From Doris montereyensis (lineage: Eukaryota > Mollusca > Gastropoda > Nudibranchia > Dorididae): a stretch of DNA of 64,000 nucleotides. The position numbers were made by a program, and so were the translations under genes. Where the stretch lies: assembly GCA_037039925.1 (NCBI GenBank), contig JAXRKP010000064.1:230001-294000 (forward strand), in the 5' to 3' direction. The notes under the pieces were generated by a model, which was given only the letters and a program-made list of their open reading frames with translations, made no database searches and was not told the DNA's origin. Shown here piece by piece: positions 1-12,906 of this stretch (positions are counted from its first letter, which is position 1; the number at the start of each line of letters is the position of its first letter).

Positions 1-2662
1 AAGAACAAAGGACATTATTCAGGCAACCAGAGCATTCACGTCTTCTCTTACAATACCAGTAATCCCAAATGCAGAAAAAGAATTGTGTGACCGGGAGGTT
101 ACTGAAGAAGAAGTTTTAGATGCTATAAATAGCATGAATAATGGTTCTGCACCAGGAATCGACGGCCTTCCTATTGAATTCTACAAGCTATTTTGGCAGC
201 ATATCAAAGATCCTCTGCTAGAATCATTCCAATACAGCTTCAAAAAGGGTTCACTATCAGGGTCTCAAAAACTGGGAATCATAAGCTTACTACATAAAGG
301 AAAAGATAGGACAGAGCTCAATAACTGGAGGCCGATCACCCTTTCAAATACCGATTATAAGATAATCGCCAAAGTATTCGCCAAAAGGCTGGCGTCCGTA
401 GTAGACAAAATCGTGCACATAGACCAGAAAGGTTTCATACCAGGCAGAAATATCTCTGATATGATTCGGGACATTGACGACATCTTGGAAACAAAGAATA
501 CCACAGATAATCAAGATATACTTGTCTCTCTGGATTTTAGGAAAGCTTTTGACACTATATCAATTCCTTTTCTTTTGGAATCAATTAAAACATTTGGATT
601 TGGAGATGATTTTATGAAATGGATGAAGGTTTTGTTTCATGGAAGAACAGCTTCTGTTAAAAATGCAGGTTTTATCTCAGAAGAATTTAATGTAGAAAGA
701 GGTGTGAGGCAAGGGTGTCCAATATCTCCACTCTTGTTTATTGTGGCTGTAGAGCTACTTGCCATAAGCATTAGACAAAACAAAAACATAAAAGGCATAA
801 GTCCTGTCGAGGGAATAGAACCAATAAAAAATAAAACAATATGCGGATGATATGTCGCTATTTGCCAAAGGCATTGATGATCTCAAGAATGCATTAGATC
901 AAGTTGAAATATTCTCAAAACTGTCTGGACTGAAACTCAATAAAGAAAAATCGTTAGCTATGCCATTAAATTTTACTAATCCATTTCCTTGCATAATGCA
1001 TGGAATAAACACAGTAAATGAAATAAAAATACTAGGTATATTCTTTAGAAACAATGAACCCGCAATAAGCATTGCAAAAAAATTGGGATAAAAGAATTAA
1101 CACAATTAAATGTATATTGACGCAGTGGGCAAAAAGAAATCTGTCAATAATGGGTAAAATTCAGATACTTAAAACGTTCGCTCTCAGTCAGTTAACCTAT
1201 GTGATGAGAAGTATTGGTATTCCCGATGAAATTTTATCAGACATAAATCGAATATTTTTCAAGTTTATATGGCAAAAGAGATATACAAACAGAAGAGCAA
1301 TTGAAAAAATAAAAAGAAGCGTTATGTTCAGTCCTGTTGAAATGGGAGGACTTAACATGCCAAATATTGTAGAAATACAAGACGCATACCTATTAGATTG
1401 GGCCGAGAAATTCATTGAATCAGAGGAAGGCTGCTTTAAAAATTTAATTGAAAAAGTTTTATCACCCGTTGGCGGACTAACAGCTTTTGAAGCAAATGTT
1501 TCTCTGAAACAATTTCAAGGTATGTCCCTTATTCGCAATGAATTTTGGCTTCGGGTACTAAAGACATGGACAAAACATAATTTCGGCAAGAGATATAAAG
1601 AAAAAGAAGCTAATATTTTCCTCCAACCTTTATTTAATAATAATAATGTAACTCACGCTGGAAAGGTTTTGCATGTGCAATATCTTATAGTTAAAGGGTT
1701 GAAATATATCAAAGATATTTGCAATGGCGGAGCAATAATAGATTTTGAACAGTTCACTCAAAAATACGGTAATTATCCACGGGGAGTATTAGATTATTGG
1801 CTAATATACAATTCGCTACCAAAAGATAGACTTCGACACGAAGCTGTGACGATAAGCCCTAAGCAAATCCTTTTTAGAGGTGAACCAGTTGGAGAAATTG
1901 GAAGAAAGGGATTCCTAAAACTGATTAAAGGAACCGAAAGATCACACACAGAAAATCTGTGGCTCCGAAGGTTTGACGTTCATATCACAAATAAACATTG
2001 GAGTTTAGGATGCGTTGAGATAAAAGAAATAAGATTGAGAGCATTGCAGTGGAAAATACTGAACAATATTTATCCAACAAATATTTTACTACACAAAATG
2101 GGAATTCGCGACTCCCCACATTGTTCGTATTGCTCAGAAATGGATTATATAGAACATTTCTTTGTAGACTGCTCGAAAACAACAAATCTATGGAAGACCA
2201 TTAAAGATAGACTTTCTATGAAATTAGGTAAACGAATTGTTCTAGAAAGGAAGGACATATTACTTGGATTAACATTTGCAAGTGGAGTTTGCCAAACTGA
2301 AATTCAGGAGATAAATAGAATATTATCGGTAGCTAAAATGGCAGTGTCAAAGTACAAATATGGAGGAGGGGGAAATCTGATTGAAATATTCAATTTCAAC
2401 GCAAAATTAAGAAACATTGATATCTAACCTAATATTTTCGTCAGCTATTTTTTTCTTTCTGTTTTTCATTTTTCGTTTAAAAATGGGTTGGGGGATGGGG
2501 GGGGGGGTTGTTATTCGGATGTTTTGTCTCGGGTATTTCACTTTATTTTATTTTATTTTATCTTTATATTCTTTTAATGTTTTCTTGTTTTTGTTTTCAT
2601 GTTTATAGTGGGTTTTTGTTTTGAAATAATGAATTCAATAAAACAAGGAGAAAAAAAAAAAC
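1..2662 (+). mobile_element. Tx1/L1-type LINE, 3' part, near intact
   Basis: The left edge of the window cuts this non-LTR retrotransposon inside the linker before the reverse transcriptase. The RT, the C-terminal zinc knuckle, a ~200 bp 3' UTR, an AATAAA at 2637-2642 and an A-rich tail at 2649-2662 follow. The 3' UTR includes T-rich stretches and a G-run near 2500. No in-frame stop lies in the coding part apart from two single-base frame breaks, so the copy looks young. The 5' end, ORF1 and endonuclease are outside the window. Confidence 0.9.
2..2427 (+). pseudogene. LINE ORF2: reverse transcriptase and C-terminal CCHC knuckle, two frame breaks
   Basis: Reverse transcriptase of a Tx1/L1-clade LINE, which would make cDNA by target-primed reverse transcription. 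In order I see PGIDGLPIEFYK (fingers), the catalytic block SLDFRKAFD, VRQGCPISPLLF, YADDMSLF with the Asp pair, GLKLNKEKS and ILGIFF, then the thumb/connection region and a C-x2-C-x7-H-x4-C knuckle near 2128-2170. The frame changes at about 821-850 (an A-run of six where five keeps YADD in frame) and about 1076-1083 (A-run one too long). Correcting both gives one open frame to the stop at 2425-2427. Both lesions are homopolymer-length changes, so sequencing error is as likely as real decay. No start is assigned because the ORF enters from the left edge. Confidence 0.88.
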
Positions 2663-3083
2663 AACAAGAAAAGCAATGATGAATGGAAGCGCAACAGACT
2701 GCAGAGGCTAACCCAAAATGAACATTACTATATTTCATCACTATCCTAAGTTCATTTAACAGTCAAAATTTCTACAAGTAAGACTATCATTATAATCATC
2801 TCTTATACTAATAAAAAAAAAAGAAAAAAAAAGAAAAAAAAAAAAGAAAAGAAAAGAAGAACAAATATTAGGGCAGTGGTTGTGGTGATAGAGGACGATA
2901 GTAATACTAGTAAAGTAAAGGTGGTGTAAATAGTAAAATGATAGTAGTGGTAGCGTTAGCAAACAGTCGTTTCATTAATTAAATTATGCAGCATGTGTTG
3001 GGGGGAGGGGGGAGAGGTGAGGAAAATTTAATAAGAACTATTAGGATTACGTATGATTATCTTTTAATGTCTAGATTTGTATT

Positions 3084-3118
<35 letters not shown>

Positions 3119-3462
3119 AAAACAAAAAAAAAAAAAAAAAAAAAAACTATGGGATATATTGAAACCAAATACAATTTTGTGACAATATATGAAAACGCAA
3201 CATGTGTGCCATTTTGAAAGCACGAGCACTCTAAACTGTCGTGAGGTAAGGTGCCAGCCCAGCTTCCGGAACCTACAATATGTAGATGACGCTTGATACC
3301 GGCACTCTAAACTACCCAGAGACACAGTGCACAGAAAGCGTTATTTCAGTACAGAGCCGTACTCAACTATATATCCCACTAAAAAAACAACAACAAACAA
3401 ACAAACAAACAAAAAAACAAAAAAAAACCCAACAAAAAACCCCAAAACAAGAGAAAAATAAC
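2663..3462. other. gene-free low-complexity stretch
   Basis: No gene seen. It holds A-rich runs at 2809-2860 and two long poly(A) blocks at 3085-3147, and is otherwise unremarkable AT-rich sequence. Short open frames on the minus strand here are poly-Phe products of the A-runs. Confidence 0.7.
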
Positions 3463-3650
<188 letters not shown>

Positions 3651-3796
3651 ACAGACAAAATAGACGGGAAGGAGGAAGCTATAGGTAGATAGATAGGCAG
3701 AGTGACAAAAAAAACCCAAAAATATATAATATAGTTTGATTGAAATGGGACTAGATAACAAATCTGCAAATGACTAATAGCCGTTCATCTGCTGAC

Positions 3797-3892
3797 GTTT
3801 GATATACGCCTACCAATCTGAGCAATACATGTTTGTTGTCGTTTCCAATGCTGACAAAAAATAAAGTTTGATATACGCCTACCAATCTGAGA
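3797..3892 (+). repeat. 25-bp direct repeat pair
   Basis: The string beginning GTTTGATATACGCCTACC and ending AATCTGA occurs at about 3797-3822 and again 70 bp later at about 3867-3892. Function unknown. Confidence 0.85.
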
Positions 3893-4254
3893 ATACACAC
3901 AAAAGAAAAAAGAAAAAAAAACCCAACAAAAAACACCAACTACTTATAACGCGGATGTACACACAGTCGACAATCAATCAATGAGATAAAGTCACAAATG
4001 TTGGCACTACGATGTGGAATCTAACATTACATTGTTGTTCTCTTCTCCTAACATCGGTAACGTCAGCTATTTATAGTAGAGAACTAAGATATTTCTAGAA
4101 TCGGAAATTTCCACACGTTTCCAAACAGTTCAACAAAGTTCTATAAAATTCTATCCCTTTCCAGATATAAACGAATCGATACTCTCTCTCTCTCTCTCAG
4201 GTAATCACCTGTACGGGAAATAGGACGATCCCGCCCTCCACGAGTCTCCTGATG

Positions 4255-4490
4255 CCTTGCAAAGGTCGGTCTTGGTTGACCAAAGGCTAAAGGAGTTAAC
4301 CTGACAGAAAACAACACGCTGCCTTGCAGGCCGGTTTGACCGACCTGCTAAGGAGTTAACCCTGACAGAAAATAACAACATGCTGCCTTGCAGGCTGGTC
4401 TTTAATGACTAAAGGCTAATGGAGTTAACCCTGACAGAAAAAATAACAAGGCCTGGTAGGCTGGCCTGAATGACTAAAGGTGGGAGTTAA
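4255..4490 (+). repeat. 5' monomers of RTE-like copy A (four x ~65 bp)
   Basis: Four tandem units, each containing GCCTTGCAGGC or a close variant, an AATGACTAAAGGCTAA-like segment and GGAGTTAACCCTGACAG. The fourth is cut short. They lie just upstream of the endonuclease region, where LINE promoters normally are. Copy B carries three such units. Confidence 0.82.
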
Positions 4491-4617
4491 CCCCAAAATC
4501 TACATTTAGGGTACAGTGGGCTAATTCCTGTTTATCCAAACCAAACTGATTCAGATAAATAAATATAATATACCCGGCTTGACTTTGAAGACAAACTTGG
4601 AAACGAACACGGACTGT

Positions 4618-7480
4618 GATTTTTGGAACATGAATGTTAGGGCAATAAATGGAAAAGAGTTAGAATTAGTTGAAGAAATGGAAAAATTCAAAGTAGACAT
4701 TTTGGCCATTACAGAAACAAAAAAAAAAGGACAAGGAATAGAAAATGTAGGACCAAATAATATTTTAATCTTCTCAGGAGTAGATGTCAAAGATAGAGCT
4801 AGAGCAGGAGTATGTCTCCTAGTGCATAAAGGCATAAAAAGCTACTAGAAAGTTGGAAATGTATAAGCCCACGGCTATTAGAGGTAAATATTAAACCAAA
4901 AGGAAGAGAAATTAAATTATTAATAGCTTATGGACCAAACGAAGATGCCACTAAAGAAGAAAAAGATATCTTCGATTTACAAATAGCTGCAGAGAATCTT
5001 AAACACAAACAGGAACTAATGGTTTTAGGAGATTTAAACGCTAGAGTAGGCAACAATATAGAAACGTCAGGGTGGAGTAATAGATAAAGAAGGAGACAAC
5101 AACTTCTCCAAATGGAGAGAGACTAATAGATTTTAACTAAAGAATAACATGAAAATAGCCAACACCTTTTTTTCCTCATAAAGATATCCACAAATATACA
5201 AGAGTAAATGAAGACAGGTGTAAAAAGTCAATGATAGACTACATAATAGTTAGCAGCTCCCTTTTTTACAGTACATTGGATGCAAGAGTAAACAGAGGAG
5301 CAGAAATATTTAGTGATCATCACCTAGTGATTGCCAAAATGAGATTACTGACTGAAGAAAACAAACCGAAAAGGAAAGAGAAAAAAGCTACTAGACTCAT
5401 AATAGAGGAACTAAATAAAACAGTAGTAAAACAGGTATACCAATCTAGGATAAAAAGATTTATCAGTGAAAGGCAAATGGATCTGAATCATAGCACAATA
5501 GAAAGAAAAGTGGCAAATGTATAAAGAAACACTCCTCAGTTGTACTGAAGAGGTCTGTGGTAGGAACCAAATTAAAGGAGATGGAAAAGAACAGCATGGT
5601 GGAATGAGAATGCCAAGACTTAGATCAAAGAAAAGAAGGATGCCTGGAAGAAATACTTGCAAACAAACAGACCAGAGGATAGGATAGATAACGTGAATAA
5701 AAGAACTATTGCCAAAGAGGAAGTTAGGAAAGCAAAACAGGAACAAAGGGGAAGAGTTTGGACAAAGACTTGAAGAAAGCTATGAAGGAAATCAAAAACT
5801 GTTCTGGGGAGCAATGAAGAGCATGAGAAAGACCAAAGCATGCCCAATAAAACAAATTAAGAATGCCAAAGGAGAAATAATGAAAGAAGACAGCGAAATC
5901 CTGGAAACATGGAGAAGGCGTTTTCACCAATTACATAATTCCTCCAGAACGTATGAAACAATGAGTAAAAATCAATTAGTAAGAGTAATCAGTAATCTAG
6001 AGTAGACAGCTGAAGATGCAGACATATCAATGGAAGAAATCCAAACAGCTATAAGAAAAGGGAAATTAGGAAAAGCCCAGGAGTATATCAAGTTTATCCA
6101 GAAATGATTAAAAAACAAGGGAGAGAGGCAGGCAAACTACTACATGCAATATGCCAACAAGCATGGAAGTCCAAACAGGTGCCAGACGACTGGAAAAGGG
6201 AGCGGTAGTACCAATACACAAGAAAGGATCAACTATGGAATGATCAAACTATAGAGGGATAACTTAGCGTACCAGGAAAACTATATGCCAGAATATTGGA
6301 AATGAGACTAATAAAAACAGTAGAGGATCAGATTAAAGAGCATCAGAGTGGATTTAGACCAGAAAGAAGTGTACAAGACCGCATATTTACAATTAGACAA
6401 AATAATATAGAATTGACTTGCACCTGTGTTTTATTGACTTAGAAAAGGCATTTGACATTGTGAGGAGGGATGAACTATGGCATTCCTTAAAATAACACAA
6501 TGTAGAGCAAAACTTAATAGAAGCCATTAACAAGTTTTTACAATAAACCAACATGTGCAGTGAGAGTAGCTGGAAACACATCTGCAGAATTCGATGTAGA
6601 TATAGGAGTAAGACAGGATTGTATCCTAAATCCTCTTTTGTTTATCACATTTATGGATTCAGTCGCATAAGGCATCCTCAAAAATTAAGAAATGAATGTA
6701 TGTGGAAGCTCAAACCAGTAAATGTATAAATGCTTTCATTTGCCGATGATTTACTTCTGTTTGGAAAATCACAAGGTGACCTTCAGTCAGATATAAACAT
6801 TATGAACAATAAAATAAAAGAGGAATGAGAGTAAATTCACATAAAAACCAAAACAATGCTAGTAACTAGAAGCTAAAACACAAAATCTTAAATTGGGCAG
6901 GGAAATTTAGAACAAGTTCAAAGCTACAATTACATAAGAGTAATGATTAACTCAGAGAAAACTAAGAGAAGAAATCAGCCAGAGAATCAAAAAGGCAAGT
7001 GCAATATAAAACCATCTAAGAAAGACATTTGTAGGTAAACAAGAATTGTCAACAAAAACCAAAATGGCAGTATACAATACAGTTTATTGTCCCTACTTTC
7101 CTCTATGGCAGCAAAACCTGGACCTTAGACAGTAGAGAATACAGTAGAGTACAGGTAGTGGAAATAAAATATATAAGAAGAGCTGTAGGGAAAACTGAAA
7201 GAGACAAAATAAAAAACACAATAATAAGAGACCAAACCAAAGCAGATGGCATAACAACTAAGTTATAAACAAATCAAATGAGATGGTTTGGGCATATAAA
7301 CAGAATGAAAGACAATAGAATAGCTAAATCAGTATACAATTCTAAAGCCCAAGGTAAAAGACCAAAGCGCAGACCTCGGCAAAAAGTGGGAAGAAGATGC
7401 AAAAGAACATGAAGCATAGAAATTTAACTTTTCGGAAGGAAACAGAAAACGCCAGGACAAGTGTCATGGAGAAAGGTGTC
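4618..7480 (+). pseudogene. APE endonuclease-reverse transcriptase of copy A, decayed
   Basis: The endonuclease N-terminus reads to about 4845 and keeps the catalytic ILAITETKKKG motif with its Glu. The endonuclease C-terminus (SDHHLVIAK) is near 5308-5335. The RT follows with a GRPxRxW-like tail near 7370; the catalytic FADDLLLFGKS is at about 6737-6770. At least six stops or frame changes separate these pieces, so no functional protein can be made. Proteins of this kind are often annotated in databases as craniofacial development protein 2-like (endonuclease part). Confidence 0.82.
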
Positions 7481-7581
7481 TCGGGCATCTGAACCCATAC
7501 ACCAAAAGGTAAAATGGGAATTGACGCCCCTACCCACGAAGGAACTCGAGCTACAGTAAAAGAATTTTCAACCTGAGACTG

Positions 7582-7764
7582 ACTCTTGCGACGAGGAGAA
7601 TGGTTGAATGTGGCTTTGGGATACTCTCAAACAAATGGAGAATATTTCATCGAGCCTTAGACGTCAACGAGAGTTTTGTAGACAGTATAACCAAAGCGTG
7701 GTGTGTCCTTCACAACTTTGTCCGCAAAGAGAGACGGTGTGACATTCGAAGACACGCTCTATGA
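7582..7764 (+). pseudogene. PIF/Harbinger transposase C-terminal fragment
   Basis: One open frame of 60 codons with the C-terminal core of a DDE_Tnp_4-type transposase: RRMVECGFGILSNKWRIFH, a variable linker, then WCVLHNFVRKERR. In this family the Glu of VECxFG is the last residue of the DDE triad. The N-terminal part is not found upstream, where RTE-like copy A ends 60 bp before, so this is a truncated remnant. Confidence 0.8.
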
Positions 7765-7924
7765 TTGCCCTCCAAAACATGAACGCAACCAATGTGCGTG
7801 GTTCTACAACTGCAGCATCGACAAGAGAGACTATTTCGCTAAGTACTTTACTTCTCCCCAACGATCAGTCCCATGGCAGTGTTGTGTGACAAAGTATGAA
7901 TCTACCAGTGCATCCAGGAACACG

Positions 7925-8049
<125 letters not shown>

Positions 8050-8159
8050 TCACAAGAGAACATCGGCAAACTATGGAGAGATATATTTCATTAATAAAAG
8101 TGTTTAGATTGTTTCAATGGCTGATTGAAAATAAAGGTTGTAACTGCGCCAATCTTTCC

Positions 8160-8760
8160 GAGGGTAGAACGTAAAGGATAAATATTCGCAAAAAAAAATA
8201 GAACATAAAGGACACATATTTTCAGGGTAGAACATAAAGGACACATATTTTCAGGGTAGAACATAAAGGACACATATTTTTCAAAAAGTAGAAGATAAAG
8301 GACACATGTTTTCAGGGTAGAACATAACGGACACATATTTTTCAAAAAAGTAGAACATAAAGGACATATGTTTTCAAAAAAGTAGAACATAAAGGACACA
8401 TATTGTCAAAAAGTAGAACATAAAGGACACATATTTTCAAAAAGTAGAACATAAAGGACACATTTCAAAAAAAAGTAGAACATAAAGGACACATGTTTTC
8501 AAAAAGGTAGAACATAAAGGACACATATTTTCAAACAAGTAGAACATAAAGGACACATTTTAAAAAAAAAGTAGAACAAAAAGGACACATATTTTCAAAA
8601 AAGTAGAAGATAAAGGACACATGTTTTCAGGGTAGAACATAACGGACACATATTTTCAAAAAAGTAGAACATAAAGGACACATATTTTCAAAAAGGTAGA
8701 ACATAAAGGACACAAATTTTCAAACAAGTAGAACATAAAGGACATATATTTTCAGCGCGT
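8160..8760 (+). repeat. minisatellite, ~31-35 bp unit, about 17 copies
   Basis: Unit built on GTAGAACATAAAGGACACAT followed by a variable ATTTTCAAAAA spacer. Units differ mainly in A-run length and in GGG versus AAA before GTAGAA. The minus strand reads as Cys/Pro/Leu repeats; this is a by-product of the unit. Confidence 0.93.
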
Positions 8761-8889
8761 GTTGTAGATTGTCCTGCTGAACTTTGAGCTTTGAGTGTCG
8801 TGTTGTGAACGACTGCTGTATTGTAAATTAAATTCTGTTGTCTTCTTCGAATGAAGAGTTTTTTACTCTTGGATAGCGTTCTTCCAAAA

Positions 8890-9576
<687 letters not shown>

Positions 9577-9699
9577 AGGAGGGGTGGTGGTTGTGCATTT
9601 TACCTATGTAGCTTTGCAAAAATATCGGCATTACACGTAGGTATGTTTGTTACTGTTATGAAGATGTTATTTAAATAAAAGTGTAAAATACGATCATAA

Positions 9700-9805
9700 C
9701 AAAAACAACAGCAACAACAACAACAACAACAATAATAACAACAAGAACACCACCAACAACAACAACAATAAAACAACAACAGTAACACCAAAAACAACAA
9801 CAGAG
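9700..9805. repeat. (CAA)n microsatellite
   Basis: Imperfect ACA/CAA trinucleotide tract with AAT and CAC interruptions. Confidence 0.9.
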
Positions 9806-10187
9806 ACTGAATTGAATAATTCATGGAGACATCTCAGTCAATACACAGATGTAAGATGAATTTGTAAATTGTATTTGAAACTTTAAGTTTGGCACAATGC
9901 TAACGATAATCGAGCAACCGAAATGAAGACTTTGCATGGACGGCGATCAAAGAAATTTGCCCAGTGGTTATCTTCTGTAGCTAGTGTGATAAATTATGTG
10001 ATGTGTTGATCCACCCGAGTGGGAGCTGTTGGAGCTGAAGTTGGGAGTCGGGAGGAGAAGATGTGCTACAAGTATAAGCCGCGTCGCCTTGGTACATGTC
10101 CCCTGGAGAACTTGCAACTGCCTGGAGTGGTTCCCTATCATTTGCTGGTTCTTCTATAAGCGAACTCCTGCACAATTGATTGAATTC

Positions 10188-10787
10188 TACTTTGGTATTC
10201 CAAACTTCAAGCGCTTTGGAATTTCACGCAAATGAGGCAACAAGCTTTTGTAAAACATAAGGTCTGCATCCTCATGTTCAGGTTGTTTCGACTTGTTTTT
10301 GAGGTATTGAATCTTTTGTGCTTCTATTTTCCAAAGCTGCTTGTATTAATCATCAGACTCTCTTGCGTTTGTTAGCACGCGCATCTCTTGGTGGAATGGT
10401 CATTGGTTCACCTTCCTGGACAGTCTGTGGCTGTAACTCTGTATCCGAGGGAACTTCCAGATCCTCAAAGAGGGCTCTGAAAGGGCGGTGGAGGTCTGGT
10501 TGGTCTCGAGCTCACCCTCCTGAAGTTCAGACGATGCCTCAGAATGGCTAAGTCCAGGTAGCGCCACCAACGATTTCAATGAGCCAGACGATCTTCTTGG
10601 GGTTACTATGTCCTTAAGGAACATCCGTTGGGTAAAGTACTGCCATTTTGATGGAGGGCAGCTGTCAGTTACATCTCCTGACCTAGTCACTGGCCGTCTA
10701 CTGTACTCCACGGCGAAGTTGTCGCGGAGATTCTTCCATTTCTTCCGCACAAGTGTCTTTGTAAAAGAAAGTACAAAGTACCTTGAT
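10188..10787 (-). pseudogene. MADF-BESS protein of a Harbinger element, broken
   Basis: On the minus strand the first part reads as the C-terminal half of a MADF domain (VRKKWKNLRDNFAVEY), followed by a Ser/Glu-rich linker. After stops and a frame change a second part reads QLWKIEAQKIQYL and then the BESS-like DADLMFYKSLLPHLREI, ending at a TAG at 10188-10190. In PIF/Harbinger transposons this partner protein binds DNA and helps import the transposase. A first exon with the MADF N-terminus is not visible; a splice acceptor just upstream of VRKKW is possible. Pseudogene or indel-damaged copy. Confidence 0.72.
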
Positions 10788-10838
10788 TATTACACAACCA
10801 CTGACGACTTTAAATATTATACATATTTTATTTCACAG

Positions 10839-11725
10839 GTACATGGCTACAGGTTCATCCTTCAAAACTCTGGCATTTACAATCAGAATGCGTGTTTCTA
10901 CATTGGCTTCTATAGTGAAAGAAACAGTTGGTCTTCTTTGGGACGAACTGCAACCACTACTTATGCCGATCCCAAATGTGGAATCGTTCAAATCAACAGC
11001 CAAAGATTTGTTATGAAATACGGGATTTTCCGAATTGCCTGGGAGCCATCGACGGAAAACACACGTCCGTGTCAAATGTCCCACTAATTCCGGGTAATGT
11101 TCTACAACTACAAGTAATATTTTTTCTATATTGTTCTTCAAGCTGTAGTAGATGCACACTACAAACTCATCTCTATTGATGTCGGCGGTTACGGAAAGCA
11201 AAGTGACGGTGGAATCTTCAACGCTTCAGATCTGTGCTGGGCATTGACTGAACAAAAGTTGCAGCTACCTCAGCCTGTAACACTTCCACAGTCAAATGTT
11301 GTAGCACCTTACGTGTTCATCACTGATGAAGCATATCATCCATTGTTACCATTTTTGCTTAAGCAGCCATTAGCGGAACAAATCTACGGATAGAACAAGA
11401 AAGTTTCAACAAAAGGCTGTCACGTAGCAGAAAGCCAGTAGAGTGTGCCTTTGGGATACTGAACTCAAAGTGGTGGTGCATAATGGCCAAGTGTATGGAC
11501 ACAGAATTAGCCTAGCAGATAGCATTATAAAATGCATTTGTATCCTGCACAATTCAATTATTGATAGGGAAGGCATGGAGCATGACCTGACAAAAGTAGC
11601 CTTCCCAAAGATCAGGTGTGCTCTGGGAACATGTTGGCAGGCACAGCACAGCAACGGTGCAAAACTTGTGCGGGAATTTTTCACTTCTTATTTTGTGAAT
11701 AACCCTTTGACTTATGTTGTTCCAT
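10839..11725 (+). pseudogene. PIF/Harbinger transposase, broken
   Basis: Family landmarks occur in order but in several frames: YMATGSSFKTLAF and LLWDELQPLLMPIP (helical N-terminal part), DFPNCLGAIDGKH (first catalytic Asp), VVDAHYKLISIDVGGYGKQS with DGGIF, FITDEAYHPLLP (second Asp), RKPVECAFGILNSKW (Glu) and ILHNSIIDREG. At least three frame changes and two stops lie between them. A likely acceptor (TTTCACAG) precedes the first block, and the expected upstream exon was not found. The protein would cut and paste the element at 3-bp TWA targets. Confidence 0.82.
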
Positions 11726-11764
11726 AATTTATTGAAGGTAGCCAATTTCATACTTTTCTGTCCG

Positions 11765-11767
<3 letters not shown>

Positions 11768-11844
<77 letters not shown>

Positions 11845-11956
11845 CATAATCTTAATTCATCATCATCATCATCATCATCATCATTATTATTATCATTATT
11901 ATTATAGCATTATTATTATTATTATCGTTATTATTATTATCATTATTATTATTATC

Positions 11957-11988
<32 letters not shown>

Positions 11989-12024
11989 ATATCATTATTA
12001 TTATTATTATTATCATTATTATTA

Positions 12025-12073
<49 letters not shown>

Positions 12074-12083
12074 GTTGTTGTTG
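11768..12083. repeat. (ATT)n array with ATC and GTT variants
   Basis: Trinucleotide array of about 315 bp with blocks of CATCAT (11860-11885), mixed TATC units and a GTT block at the right end. Poly-Ile and poly-Asn frames across it are artefacts. Confidence 0.96.
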
Positions 12084-12730
12084 TTGTTATTTTTATTATT
12101 CTGTTTTAAAATACAAAATAGTCTTGTATTTTGCACACAATGAACTTTTTATTCAAAATTAATATTCAAACAGTTACTTGTGGTTTGATTTTTGTTTTCT
12201 TACAAAAGGGAGGTGTACCCGACGTCAATTTGATTTTTTTATACTTTACACTTGCAAGCTTTCTTTCCAATGAATATTAGATTTAAATCAAATCATCTTG
12301 AGAAATGAAGCAAGGATGACCAAAAAGTATTTTGTTTCCGTTCACCTGCAACCACCTCAGGTGAAGTCAATTTGATCAAGTGGTGAGGATTTTACCTTCT
12401 TTGCCTTTGTATTTAACTTTTCTAGTCATTGATTTTACATGTTATCCTAGTTAAATAAATGTATACATTTCTAGGTCTAACTGCCAAATGGAATTAAAAA
12501 AAAGAGAAATTTGCAAATGCTACTTACCTTCGGTTTTGTTTTTTTTTACCACTGTGGCGATTTCTTTCCACAGCTTGTCCGTAATTGTTTGGTTTGAATA
12601 TAATGTATCTCTTTTATCCCATATGGGAGACCGTTTGAATACAGCTGAAATCAACGCATTGATATCCATTGTTCAAGTTAAAATGGTAACAAAATAGATG
12701 AGAACAACCGTGCTTCTTGGACGTCAAATG
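12084..12730. other. gene-free stretch
   Basis: AT-rich sequence with nothing I recognise. A 69-codon open frame at 12488-12697 shows no family signature. Confidence 0.6.
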
Positions 12731-12790
12731 ACACACACACTCACACACACACACACACACACATACATACACACGCACACGACACAGACA
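12730..12790. repeat. (CA)n microsatellite
   Basis: Imperfect ACACAC tract with ATAC interruptions. Confidence 0.9.
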
Positions 12791-12906
12791 TCACTCTTCT
12801 CAATATCACGTGGGCCAACGAACAGTTAACTGGAAATCTGAGGATTAAAAAATATTTATTACTGATTTTTTTAATACTTCATTAACTCAAATTCTGCTGT
12901 ATTGTA

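Larger units (their letters stand above)
4199..7521 (+). mobile_element. RTE-like LINE, full-length but decayed (copy A)
   Basis: About 3.3 kb element with tandem 5' monomers, an APE-type endonuclease, a reverse transcriptase and almost no 3' UTR. Ends were set by comparison with copy B on the minus strand (15848-19171): the 5' ends share CACCTGTAC followed by GATCCCGCCCTCC, and the 3' ends share CCCATACAC. The short single-ORF layout fits the RTE group, but I did not place the clade formally. It sits directly after a short CT run. Coding capacity is broken by many stops and frameshifts. Confidence 0.85.
10188..11725. mobile_element. degenerate PIF/Harbinger element with divergent two-gene layout
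   Basis: Harbinger elements carry a DDE transposase and a second DNA-binding protein (Myb/SANT or MADF). Here the MADF-BESS gene runs leftward from about 10787 and the transposase rightward from about 10839, head to head. I could not identify terminal inverted repeats, so the outer ends are not fixed. Both genes have frame breaks. Confidence 0.8.

Noticed and set aside
10029..10551. Plus-strand frames overlapping the MADF-BESS region
   Set aside because: They are antisense shadows of the better supported minus-strand MADF and BESS reading.
11714..12136. Poly-Ile, poly-Asn and poly-His frames
   Set aside because: Translations of the ATT/CAT microsatellite; the same applies to 62295-62592.
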